From: Planctomycetaceae bacterium | Lineage (GTDB): Bacteria > Planctomycetota > Planctomycetia > Planctomycetales > Planctomycetaceae | Length of the DNA: 63,078 nucleotides | Direction: 5' to 3' | Assembly (NCBI GenBank): GCA_002724315.1 | Contig: PBOJ01000123.1 | Location: forward strand, 1-63,078 | Shown: positions 35,998 through 44,260 of the stretch, piece by piece | How the letters are laid out: every line of letters starts with the position of its first letter | How positions within the stretch are numbered: the stretch's first letter is position 1 | Translations under genes and position numbers: made by a program | The notes under the pieces: generated by a model | Told to the model about the DNA's origin: nothing | What the model saw: only the letters and a program-made list of their open reading frames with translations | Databases searched by the model: none

Positions 35998-37923
35998 ATG
36001 AGGTCATCTCTCTTCGGCCCCGTCGGAATCTGTGCCGTGTCCAACTCGGTCTTCTGCCGTCATCTTCCGTTGCTGGTTGTGATCTCGACTCTCTGGATGT
36101 CGCCGGTGTTTTCTGCTGGCAAGACCGCGACCAGGGTGGGGACGCTTCGTCGTTATACGACACTCAACTCGATTGGCGTCGAGTGGGACATCGAGGGCGA
36201 TGCTGATCACGATGCGACCTGTCGGGTCGAGTACCGGCGGTCGGGACGTTCGAAGTGGTCCGAAGCGATGGACCTGCTGAGAATCGACTACCACGGTTAC
36301 TACAACACGACAAAGGCTGACCGTCGCTACAACATGCTGGCCGGCAGTATCTTTTTTCTCCGGCCCGGGACGACCTACCAGGTGCGGCTGACGGTACAGG
36401 ACCCTGACGGTGGTGGCGTGGTTGAGCAGTTCGAGGTGAGGACGTGGTCGCGATTGGCGATTCCCTCGGACGGACGCCGGTTGCACGTGGTCCCGGGTGA
36501 TGGAGGTGGGACGGGAACCGAGGTCGACCCGTTCCGTGGACTCGCCGCCGCCGACGCCCAGGCGAAACCGGGCGATGTCTTCCTGATGCACAAAGGGGAC
36601 TACGATCGGTTTTCTCCGAAGACCTCGGGGCAGCCCGGACGGCGGGTGCACTGGATTCCCGCCGGCGACGGCCCTGTCGACCTGCATCACCTGAACATTT
36701 ACGCCAATCACCTGTGGCTGGAGGGTTTCCGGATCACCCGGATTGTCGAGGCCGCTCGGAATGGGGTGCGAGATCGGATCAACGCCACCGATATCGTGCT
36801 GCGACGAAACCGGATCCAGGGGTTTCATTACGGGGTGCTCGTGGGCCGGTACAAGGCCACTCGGTGGGTGATCACCGACAACGTGATCATCGGAGACAAG
36901 GACCGTCGGACGGGCAAGGGGTACGGTGCCGAGCACTCGGCGGGTGAAGGAGTGGAGTTGAATCACTCGAGTCATCACGTCGTCTGTTACAACACGATCT
37001 CGAAGACCGCCGATGGTGTGTCTTACCCGGGTCGCAACTGCGACATTTTCGGGAATGACATCTTCGAGGTGTCCGATGACGGTCTCGAACCTGACTCCGG
37101 TTACGGCAACGTTCGCATGTGGGGCAATCGGATTCAGGAAACGCACAAGGCGGGGATCAGTTTTCAGCCCATGCTCGGGTCGCCCTGGTACATCATCCGC
37201 AACCAGATCGTCAGTGACACGACGATGTTCAAGATGCGTGTTTGCGACCGGTTCGTGATGATCAATAACAGTTTCATCGTGGGCAAGGCGGGCGTGGGTG
37301 CTGCGTACCTGTTGCTCAACTGCGTTTCACGAAACAACATCTGGTACAACCTCACTCACAGTGACTACCTGTGGATCGCTCACGTTGCCGATCCGAAGCA
37401 GGTTGACGCGATTCGTCGATATACCAACTACCCGCTTTCCGAGTCCGGCTTCCTTCCCTCCTGGGCGACCGATCTCGATTACGACGCTTTCGGCAAACAG
37501 AAGCCGCCCCCGGGTGTCTTTATCGGCGACGTTTTCGGCTGGTACGACACGCGTGCCAAACGACAGACGCATTTCAGCGATGTCACGTCATTTGCCAGGT
37601 TCCTGCCCGGTGTCGAGTCACACGGGATCGACATCGAGGCAAGCTCGACGTTCGAAAACTGGTCGTTGCCGACGGATCTGTGGCGGAGCCAGCCCGGTGG
37701 CAAGGTGATCGACATTCCGCCGCAACTGATCACGCTCAAGGCCGGGGCCACGTCCATCGACGCGGGGGTGGCGTTGCCCAACATCCACGACAACGGTTTC
37801 ACGGGGAAGGCTCCTGACCTCGGGGTCCACGAACGGGGGCAGCCGATTCCGCACTACGGGGCGCGTGACGACAAGGCATTGAAGACGCACGGCGGCTACT
37901 GGGTGCTGAAGAGCGAGCGATGA
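35998..37923 (+). CDS. Secreted right-handed parallel beta-helix protein
   Basis: A 641-aa exported protein (hydrophobic segment about 23-40, cleaved near FSA-G). Residues about 45-150 form an FN3/Ig-like domain (GVEWDIEGDADHDATCRVEYR ... FLRPGTTYQVRLTVQDPDG). From about 160 a parallel beta-helix follows: RLHVVPGDGGG..., then stacked N-x-I/V turns such as NIYANHLWLEGFRI, ATDIVLRRNRIQGF, WVITDNVIIGD, HVVCYNTISKT and CDIFGNDIFEV. These are typical of polysaccharide lyase and NosD-like folds. The end (GATSIDAGVALPNI, APDLGVHERG) is usual in such planctomycete proteins. No ribosome site precedes the ATG; see the promoter entry. The transglutaminase-like gene follows after 40 bases and is probably co-transcribed. 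Confidence 0.82.
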   Translation: MRSSLFGPVGICAVSNSVFCRHLPLLVVISTLWMSPVFSAGKTATRVGTLRRYTTLNSIGVEWDIEGDADHDATCRVEYRRSGRSKWSEAMDLLRIDYHGYYNTTKADRRYNMLAGSIFFLRPGTTYQVRLTVQDPDGGGVVEQFEVRTWSRLAIPSDGRRLHVVPGDGGGTGTEVDPFRGLAAADAQAKPGDVFLMHKGDYDRFSPKTSGQPGRRVHWIPAGDGPVDLHHLNIYANHLWLEGFRITRIVEAARNGVRDRINATDIVLRRNRIQGFHYGVLVGRYKATRWVITDNVIIGDKDRRTGKGYGAEHSAGEGVELNHSSHHVVCYNTISKTADGVSYPGRNCDIFGNDIFEVSDDGLEPDSGYGNVRMWGNRIQETHKAGISFQPMLGSPWYIIRNQIVSDTTMFKMRVCDRFVMINNSFIVGKAGVGAAYLLLNCVSRNNIWYNLTHSDYLWIAHVADPKQVDAIRRYTNYPLSESGFLPSWATDLDYDAFGKQKPPPGVFIGDVFGWYDTRAKRQTHFSDVTSFARFLPGVESHGIDIEASSTFENWSLPTDLWRSQPGGKVIDIPPQLITLKAGATSIDAGVALPNIHDNGFTGKAPDLGVHERGQPIPHYGARDDKALKTHGGYWVLKSER

Positions 37924-37963
37924 CACGCTGGAAAGACTCGACGAACAGGCGAGACGGGTGACC

Positions 37964-39010
37964 ATGATCTGCGACTCACGAAAGATCCCGTTGTGGGTGT
38001 GTGCTTTGGTGATCTGCCCCGTTGTGCCGATGGGTCTGCAGGCTGAGGGGCCTTCGAAAACCCCACTGACCGATCGGGCTGTCGAACAAATTCGCCGCCA
38101 GGCGAAACACATGGCCCTGGGCAGCCGGTCGTTGGCTCCCGAGTTCTTTTCGGCCCTGGCGACGGCCAATTTTGTGCAGGCGCGAATGAGTTCGTTGAAC
38201 TATTCGATTCTCAGTGTGGAGAAAAAGAAACTGCCGACGAATGTCGAACAGTGCCTGGAAAAGGAGGCGGGAATCTGTGGCAACCATGTGGCCGCTTTTC
38301 TTGAGATCTCGAAGCGATTGGGACTCCGGGCGAGGCCGGTGGAGTTCTATTTTCGCGGAGACAAGCCTCAGAAGAACCACAGCCACATTTGTGCCGAGGT
38401 GTTTTACCGGGGCCACTGGCGAATGTTCGACATCACCTGGGGGACCTACTTCCCGATTTCGGGTGGTCGTCGAGACGACCTGGCTGATGTGTCACGGCTT
38501 CGAGCTGAACGTCGCAGCCGTGATTGGGCCGTCACCAACCAGGCCAACCTCTGGTACCAGCAGTGGGTTGCCAGCAAGCTGGATCCGCTGGAATACCTGG
38601 ACGCCCCGCAACTGGACATCCTCCGTGGTGGGCGTGGGACAATTCGTCTGCGGGTGTCAGCCCGAGACGGTCAGCGGGAGCTGTTTCGACCGCTTCACCA
38701 ACCGAACTTCGTCGGACGCAATCGCGCCCATCGGGACTATGGCCCGGTGGTGGTTCTGCTGGAGAACCCCAATCCGAAAGCGACCGTGGTTCAACTGGAT
38801 GTCCTTGGGCTTGCCGGCACGGGGGCTCTGGTGATTTTCTGTGGTGAGGAGCGGCATGCAATTCCTTTTGCCTCGATCAGGTCCGGGCAGATGTTGAAGA
38901 CCCAATTGTCCCAGCCGATCGGCAAGCGGAGCATTCGTTTGCAGGCCAGCCCGGACAAAGTCGATGGGGTTGCGTACGTCGTCTACCGAGAGATTTCTCT
39001 CGGTGGCTGA
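37964..39010 (+). CDS. Secreted transglutaminase-like protein
   Basis: A 348-aa exported protein (signal MICDSRKIPLWVCALVICPVV...). A Cys-His-Asp catalytic layout is visible: Cys in EAGICGNHVAAFLEISKRLG (near residue 104), His in NHSHICAEVFY (near 145) and Asp in HWRMFDITWGTYF (near 160). This is the order and spacing of the transglutaminase/NGLY1-like core. The C-terminal half (about 220-348) is beta-rich with VVVLLENPNPKATVVQLDVLG, perhaps a substrate-binding sandwich. It could be a protease, amidase or cross-linker. The ATG at 37964 is preferred over a GTG two codons earlier. It sits 40 bases after the beta-helix gene. Confidence 0.7.
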   Translation: MICDSRKIPLWVCALVICPVVPMGLQAEGPSKTPLTDRAVEQIRRQAKHMALGSRSLAPEFFSALATANFVQARMSSLNYSILSVEKKKLPTNVEQCLEKEAGICGNHVAAFLEISKRLGLRARPVEFYFRGDKPQKNHSHICAEVFYRGHWRMFDITWGTYFPISGGRRDDLADVSRLRAERRSRDWAVTNQANLWYQQWVASKLDPLEYLDAPQLDILRGGRGTIRLRVSARDGQRELFRPLHQPNFVGRNRAHRDYGPVVVLLENPNPKATVVQLDVLGLAGTGALVIFCGEERHAIPFASIRSGQMLKTQLSQPIGKRSIRLQASPDKVDGVAYVVYREISLGG

Positions 39011-39187
39011 AACGGCTGATGCACCTGGTGAATGAAGTCCCTGGCAGGGTTGAGGACTCGCAAAGTGAACGTTGCTGGTGCAGTGGTGAGACTGTGACGT
39101 CGAGTCCGCAGCCGGCATTGATTCGAGGAACGTGACGAGACGGACGGTGTCTTGTCTTATGACTGGCGTACACAACGGAATTGGACA

Positions 39188-40333
39188 ATGTCGTCGTTGC
39201 AGTTCTCTGCCGTGATCACTCGTCATGGTCTTTTGAGCGTCTGCCTGGTCCTGGCTTGCTTGCCGATGGTTGATGCCAAGGGGAAGTCCTTCGTGGGCAC
39301 CTACGTGAACATCCACCACCTGTGCGAGGCTGGCGATTCGATCGCGGTTCGCGAGCAGGCTCTGCGGAATCACCTGGATCGGGTCAAGGCCAGTGGGATC
39401 GACGTCGTCATGCCGTACGCCACCACCACATCCGGATCCGCTCTGTATCCCAGCGAAATTCTCCCAAACCATGTGTATTCGGATTGGGATCCACTCAGGC
39501 TGATCGTCAAGGAAGCCTCGGTCCGTGGTTTGCGCGTTTACCCGGTCCCCTGCGTACTTGCCTGCGGTCGTGACAAGCCAGACGGCATTCTCGCAAAGCA
39601 TCCGGAGTGGGCACTTTGCAGCCCCGGCGGTCGACCAATTGGCCATATCAGTCCGGGGCATCCGGACGCGAGAGCCTGGGTCGTTTCGGTGATGAAGGAA
39701 ATCGTGACCAGATATCGGCCGGACGGTCTGTTGCTGGACTACATGCGATTCAACAATCGGCCGATGCGACTCGACCCACATTCGGTCGCCCTTCTGGAAA
39801 AACGACACCGACTGAAATACTCGAAGCTCAGTCCGGATCAGATCCAGGAATTCAAAGAAGCCGAACTCACTCGCTTGATGAGCCGGATCAGCCGTGAGGT
39901 TCGCAGAATTCAGCCCGGGATCCCTGTCGCAATCTATTCCTGGGGGCCTCACGTTGTGGAAGGACATCGCGTCGCCCAGGACTGGAGGACATGGGCGAGC
40001 AAGGGGTATATCGACATGGTCAACATATCGGGGTACTGCTACCGCAAGAATTATGGAGACCGGTATCTCAAGGTGTTCGAGAAGCGTCTCCGCGGTGCTG
40101 TGGAAATCAACAAGGCCCTCGGTTCCCCGGTCGAGATCACGTTCTGCCTGGGCATCCGAACGAGCCACGGCCATATCACGCGGGCGCAGGAGGTGGCGGA
40201 CTACCTGAAGGTGGCCAAACGGGTCGAGGTGAATGGTGTCTCGATGTTCACCTGGTCCTACCTGCAGCCCTTTTTGCCGATGATTGAGGAACGACGATAT
40301 CTGCAGGAGTTTCGTCGCAGTCGTCCCTGGTGA
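39188..40333 (+). CDS. Family-10-like glycosidase (GHL10/DUF187 type TIM barrel), secreted
   Basis: A 381-aa exported protein (signal core GLLSVCLVLACLPMVDA). Residues about 30-380 follow the GHL10/DUF187 layout. GTYVNIHHLCEAGD opens the barrel. HLDRVKASGIDVVMPYAT, LRLIVKEASVRGLRVYPV and HPEWALCSPGGRPIGHISPG follow, then VTRYRPDGLLLDYMRFNN, which carries the family's D-G-x-x-D-Y-x-R-x signature, and MVNISGYCYR. The Asp in LLLDYMRF is the likely catalytic-site acid. These are usually cell-surface glycan hydrolases of unproven specificity. It ends 3 bases before the convergent DUF1501 stop at 40337. Confidence 0.8.
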   Translation: MSSLQFSAVITRHGLLSVCLVLACLPMVDAKGKSFVGTYVNIHHLCEAGDSIAVREQALRNHLDRVKASGIDVVMPYATTTSGSALYPSEILPNHVYSDWDPLRLIVKEASVRGLRVYPVPCVLACGRDKPDGILAKHPEWALCSPGGRPIGHISPGHPDARAWVVSVMKEIVTRYRPDGLLLDYMRFNNRPMRLDPHSVALLEKRHRLKYSKLSPDQIQEFKEAELTRLMSRISREVRRIQPGIPVAIYSWGPHVVEGHRVAQDWRTWASKGYIDMVNISGYCYRKNYGDRYLKVFEKRLRGAVEINKALGSPVEITFCLGIRTSHGHITRAQEVADYLKVAKRVEVNGVSMFTWSYLQPFLPMIEERRYLQEFRRSRPW

Positions 40334-40336
40334 TCA

Positions 40337-41767
40337 TCAGCCGACCGGGTCGAGTTCCGGAATCGGCTCGCCGAAGGGCAGGATCGGCATGGGGCGGCCG
40401 CTGTAATCCGGGAAAGCGATCTCCGGATTGATCCCCAGGTGCTGGTAGACACTTGCCCACAGATCATTTGGCGACAGTGGGCGTTGCACGGGCTCTTCGC
40501 CTTTTCTTGTTGTCGCACCGACAACCTGGCCGGTGGCCATACCCCCTCCACTGACCAGCACGTTCATCGCATCAGGCCAGTGATCACGGCCCGGTTGCGT
40601 GATGCCGGTATTTGTCCCGATCTGCGAGTTGATGCGTGGCGTGCGTCCAAACTCGCCTGTGACAATCAGCAGGACGCGCCGATCCAGTCCGCGAGCGTAG
40701 ATGTCCTCGATCAACGCGGTGATCGTGCGATCGTAGATCGGGAGTCGGACACGCAGGTCATCGAAGATGTGAGCGTTCACAGCGTGGCTGTCCCAGTTGT
40801 ACGTTCCGTTCTTCAGCGAATCGACACCCGAAACGAACGGGTTCTCCAGTACCACCGTCACCCAACTCACGCCCGCTTCAACCAGTCGACGTGCAAGCAG
40901 CGCTCGCTGGCCCCACTGGTGCCGGCCGTAGCGATTCCTCACGTCATCCCGTTCCTGTGACAGGTCGAAGGCCGCACGGGCCTCGGGTGAGGTGACCATG
41001 CGAATGGCTCGCTGGTTGAATGCGTCGGCGGCGTTCATTGACGTGCCAACATCGATGTCGCGGCGCAGTCGGTCGAGGGTCGTGAGCAGGGTCGCCCGTT
41101 CTCCCAGCCTTGCCTCCGAAACCCCTGCTGCCAGCGAAAGGTTCTCGACCCGGAAATCGTCCGCGTTGGGGTCGGCCGAGATTCGGAATGGATGTGTCCG
41201 GTTGCCCAGGTACGCCGCACCAAAGCTGAAGGTGTCAACGTTGTTGACCCGCCCGTCGCCGGTCACGATGTAGTTGTAGAGACCGCTGCGAGCCGGCGTG
41301 TCCTCTCGCATCCGGGAGACGATCGACCCGACCATCGGATGGTCATTCACGAATCCATCGGGCTTCTTCGGAATTCGCCCGGTGAGGACCCGTTTGTGAC
41401 CCGCATCATGGTTGGCTGAATGATGGTGAATCGAGCGAATCACCGTGAACTTGTCGGCGCACTGGGCGTGCCGAGGCAGGTGTTCGCAAAGGTCCAGTCC
41501 GGGAACCTTCGTGGCGATCGGCCGAAACTCTCCCCGGTACGCGGACGGCGCATCGGGCTTCAGATCGTAAGTCTCCATGTGGGACGGGCCGCCAGGCAGC
41601 CAGACCAGGATCACCGAGGTGTCGGGAGCGGTGGCTGCGGACGGTGCTGAAACTGCACGGGCTCTCAGGAGATTCGCCAGTCCCAGGACGCTGCAGGCTG
41701 ATCCGGCATTCCGGATTGCCGTCCGCCGTGAAACCGCATGTTGTCCGCTGCCGGACCGGATGCTCAT
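40337..41767 (-). CDS. DUF1501 family protein (third)
   Basis: A 476-aa DUF1501 protein. The ATG at 41767 has GGTGGAG 7 bases upstream and gives a twin-arginine type leader (VSRRTAIRNAGSACSVLGLAN). Family marks: VILVWLPGGPSHMETYDLKPD, DKFTVIRSIHHHSANHDAGH, VGSIVSRM, GVSWVTVVLENP, LLIVTGEFGRTPRINSQIG and QPGRDHWPDAMNVL. It has an insert (SQIGTNTGIT) between the GRTPRIN and GRDHW motifs that the other four copies lack. It stands alone, convergent with the GHL10-type gene, and about 110 bases lie between its start and the cupin stop. Confidence 0.9.
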   Translation of the reverse strand: MSIRSGSGQHAVSRRTAIRNAGSACSVLGLANLLRARAVSAPSAATAPDTSVILVWLPGGPSHMETYDLKPDAPSAYRGEFRPIATKVPGLDLCEHLPRHAQCADKFTVIRSIHHHSANHDAGHKRVLTGRIPKKPDGFVNDHPMVGSIVSRMREDTPARSGLYNYIVTGDGRVNNVDTFSFGAAYLGNRTHPFRISADPNADDFRVENLSLAAGVSEARLGERATLLTTLDRLRRDIDVGTSMNAADAFNQRAIRMVTSPEARAAFDLSQERDDVRNRYGRHQWGQRALLARRLVEAGVSWVTVVLENPFVSGVDSLKNGTYNWDSHAVNAHIFDDLRVRLPIYDRTITALIEDIYARGLDRRVLLIVTGEFGRTPRINSQIGTNTGITQPGRDHWPDAMNVLVSGGGMATGQVVGATTRKGEEPVQRPLSPNDLWASVYQHLGINPEIAFPDYSGRPMPILPFGEPIPELDPVG

Positions 41768-41877
41768 GAGTGTGCTCCACCAACGCCCGCTTTGATACGG
41801 ATGATATACGTGTCGCCTGGGACCGTCGATCCCGTAGTTGGTTCGACAACTGCCAATCGTGTTTCCTGCCCAGCTAG

Positions 41878-42252
41878 CTACAACCACTCCGGCTCATCGA
41901 CGGTGAGATCATTCCGGACGTTGCCGGTATTGAGGGTCGAGGTTGGCTCGAGGAGCATCACGTGGGTCTCGACGTCGGCGACAGGTTTGTGCTCAACCCC
42001 CCTGGGGACGATGAAGAACTCGCCTTCATCGAGTTCGACGGTTCTGTCTCGAAGATGGATCGTCAAATGACCGTCGAGGACTAAAAAGAGTTCGTCCTCA
42101 TGCTGGTGGTGATGCCAGGGGAACTCGCCTTCGAGCTTGGCAAGTTTGACATGCTGGCCGTTGAGTTCACCGACGATTCGAGGGCTCCAGTGTTCAGTGA
42201 ACTGCTGGAGTTTGTCGACGAGGTTCACCTTGTCGTTGGGGGTATTGGTCAT
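41878..42252 (-). CDS. Small cupin-domain protein
   Basis: A 124-aa cytoplasmic single-domain cupin. The first cupin motif is FPWHHHQHEDELFLVLDGHL (near 44-63), with the metal-binding H-x-H...E. The second is EGEFFIVPRGVEHKPVADVE (near 76-95), with the last His. Such short cupins bind a metal and act as isomerases, oxygenases or small-molecule sensors; the actual role is unknown. The start is the ATG at 42252, without a clear ribosome site. A promoter identical in layout to that of the zincin gene lies about 100 bases upstream. The frame remains open upstream to 42657, but that stretch is not cupin. Confidence 0.82.
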   Translation of the reverse strand: MTNTPNDKVNLVDKLQQFTEHWSPRIVGELNGQHVKLAKLEGEFPWHHHQHEDELFLVLDGHLTIHLRDRTVELDEGEFFIVPRGVEHKPVADVETHVMLLEPTSTLNTGNVRNDLTVDEPEWL

Positions 42253-42310
42253 GACCGGCCACTTGATGACGAGGCGCACAGGCGGTAGCACGAACCGGTG
42301 ACAGGTTGCG

Positions 42311-42387
42311 CGGTGGAGATCTCGACCCGTCCACGGAAGCGGTAAGGCAGCTTTCCAGCGTATCAACGTGACCGCGGGATGGCAAAA
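42311..42387 (-). repeat. 77-bp element, second copy (first at 35853-35929)
   Basis: Aligned without gaps to 35853-35929, 54 of 77 bases agree by my count. The agreement is concentrated in three blocks at fixed distances: CGGTGGAGA at the left end, CCAGCGTATCA 44 bases on, and ATGGCAAAA a further 24 bases on. Read on the minus strand, the last two blocks contain TTGCCA-17-TACGCT. Both copies lie upstream of minus-strand genes. Confidence 0.6.
42357..42385 (-). promoter_or_regulatory. Promoter of the cupin gene (TTGCCA-17-TACGCT)
   Basis: On the minus strand TTGCCA (42385-42380), 17 bases and TACGCT (42362-42357), the same boxes and spacing as at 35899-35927. The predicted leader to the cupin ATG is about 100 bases. 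Confidence 0.5.
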
Positions 42388-42633
42388 CGGGGCGACGATG
42401 AACGCGAGAAGCCCGCTTGTGGCGCCGTAAAACGATGATGGAACGAGCCGTCTGGAGTTGCCGGGTTGAACGCGGGGACTCCGCCGGGGAGACTGGCGAT
42501 GAAGATGTCCCTGGCGGATCTCGATGTTTGCGCCCGGGAAATCGAAGAGGTCCGAGACAAGGATTCCTGTTTTCTCGGGATGACACAAAATCCGCTGCGA
42601 CGCGATCCCATCTGGCAACTGGAGGTGAAAACC

Positions 42634-44193
42634 ATGCAACGGCTTTTTACTGGTCATGTCATGACGGTGGGGTTGGCCGTGATTCTGTCGTCAATCGCCC
42701 GTGAAGGTGTTGCCGGTGAGCGAGGACAACAGACCGAGGCCAGGATTCGTGTGGCGACCGTCGCGATGCATTCGGAGCTTGGTGATTTTGAGACCAATCT
42801 CGCCCGTATTGCCTTTTGGTCAGCGAAAGCCCAGGGGGCCGGCGCAACGTTTGCCGTGTTTCCGGAGTTGTGCGTCACGGGTTCGCTGTGCAATTCCCAG
42901 ATGACACAAGAATCGGCACGCGCGATCGCCACGAAGGCCATGGCGATTGCACGGCCACGGCTGGAAGCACTGTGCGCGAAACTGGGCATGACGCTCGTCG
43001 TGGGTATTGTTGACCCGACGGCCGATCGGCTTCGAAACGGCGCGATGGTGATCGATCCATCCGGCTATCGCACCACGTACCACAAGCTCTGGTTGCCGAA
43101 TGCCAACGAGCAAAAGTGGTTTGAGGCTGGGAAGAGCCTGCCGGTGATTGAATCGCAGGGCTGGAAATTCAGCGTGGGAATCTGTGCGGACATCAACTAC
43201 CAGAGCTACTTTTCCTCGGCCGCTCACCATGGAGCGGAGATGATGCTTTGTCCCATCGGGGGCAGTGGACGGGATTCCCTGGTCAACAAGAAGACAGGTG
43301 ATCAGACCCGCCAGGCCGAATTCCATCGCAATCTGCACATGAAGTTCTTGCCGGCAAGGGCTGCCGACCATGGCCTGTACGTCTTTTATGCCAACCAGGC
43401 AGGACGCTCGGGAGACTACTGGTATCCGGGCTTGGCATTGGCGCTGGATCCGAGCGGGAAACTCGTGGGCGAACACCGCCCGACCGAGGGCATGATTGTC
43501 ACCGATGTCTCCAGGAAACTTTTGCAGAGGTTCGAATCCAGGCGTGGCTCAAGCCAACGGGTTCAGCCAAAGAATTCCGCGGGCCAGGCCGTTGCGGTGA
43601 AGATCGTCGGTGCCAGGAAGACCGAAGACGGCTTTGTGTCACTCTTCAACGGCAAGAACTTCAATGGTTGGGACATCATGGGCAGGAAGGAAGGATGGGC
43701 GATCAAGGACGGGGTCATCCACTCTGACGGCGGCCAGAGTGGCAAGTGGTTACGTTCAAAGAAGCGTTTCAAGAACTTCATCCTGAAAGTCGAGTGGAAG
43801 GTCTCCAGGGGGGGGAACAGTGGGGTGTTCATTCGCTCGGGCACCGACCTGGCTCTCAGGCCCGATGACATGCTGCTTGTGACCGGTTACGAAGTGCAGA
43901 TCTCCAACGCCCGTCGCGACGACAGCCATTGCACCGGGGCGCTGTACGGTTTCGTCGCCGTCAAGCCGAGGCCGGATGAATCGGCCGATCGGTGGCACAC
44001 GTTCGAGATCCGCTGCCAGGCCAATCGGGTCACGGTGAAATCCGACGGCCGGAAATGCATCGACTTCGATCAGTCGACCAACGAAAAGACCAAGAAGAAA
44101 CCGCTGACGGGTTACATCGGACTGCAGGATTCCCACTCGCCGAAAGGCCACTACATCCAGTACCGCAATATTCGAATCAAGACACTGCAGTAA
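42634..44193 (+). CDS. Secreted carbon-nitrogen hydrolase fused to DUF1080
   Basis: A 519-aa exported fusion. GGAGGT lies 7 bases before the ATG at 42634; a hydrophobic segment (residues 9-22) precedes two domains. Residues 38-300 are a nitrilase-superfamily amidase with a full triad: Glu78 (FPELCV), Lys151 (YHKLWLP) and Cys184 (GICADINY). Residues 331-519 are DUF1080 (3-keto-disaccharide hydrolase / LamG-like): GFVSLFNGKNFNGWD, then WAIKDGVIHSDGG, FILKVEWKVSRGGNSGVFIRS, TGYEVQISNA and WHTFEIRCQANRV. Nitrilase enzymes are normally cytoplasmic and DUF1080 normally stands alone or with sugar-related partners, so the pairing suggests an amide or nitrile linked to a glycan. No obvious operon partner; the convergent hyuA follows after 67 bases. 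Confidence 0.85.
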   Translation: MQRLFTGHVMTVGLAVILSSIAREGVAGERGQQTEARIRVATVAMHSELGDFETNLARIAFWSAKAQGAGATFAVFPELCVTGSLCNSQMTQESARAIATKAMAIARPRLEALCAKLGMTLVVGIVDPTADRLRNGAMVIDPSGYRTTYHKLWLPNANEQKWFEAGKSLPVIESQGWKFSVGICADINYQSYFSSAAHHGAEMMLCPIGGSGRDSLVNKKTGDQTRQAEFHRNLHMKFLPARAADHGLYVFYANQAGRSGDYWYPGLALALDPSGKLVGEHRPTEGMIVTDVSRKLLQRFESRRGSSQRVQPKNSAGQAVAVKIVGARKTEDGFVSLFNGKNFNGWDIMGRKEGWAIKDGVIHSDGGQSGKWLRSKKRFKNFILKVEWKVSRGGNSGVFIRSGTDLALRPDDMLLVTGYEVQISNARRDDSHCTGALYGFVAVKPRPDESADRWHTFEIRCQANRVTVKSDGRKCIDFDQSTNEKTKKKPLTGYIGLQDSHSPKGHYIQYRNIRIKTLQ

Positions 44194-44260
44194 CGCAGGG
44201 GGTGAGATGGCTGGACGCCAGGAGTTGAATCGATGACCAATTTCCGGTTTCCACGAGTGT

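Larger units (their letters stand above)
42253..42633. other. Divergent intergenic region carrying the repeated 77-bp element
   Basis: 381 bases between the cupin gene (minus) and the nitrilase-DUF1080 gene (plus). 42311-42387 is the second copy of the element found at 35853-35929. GGAGGT at 42621-42626 is the ribosome site for the plus gene. No other gene or repeat seen. Confidence 0.5.
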
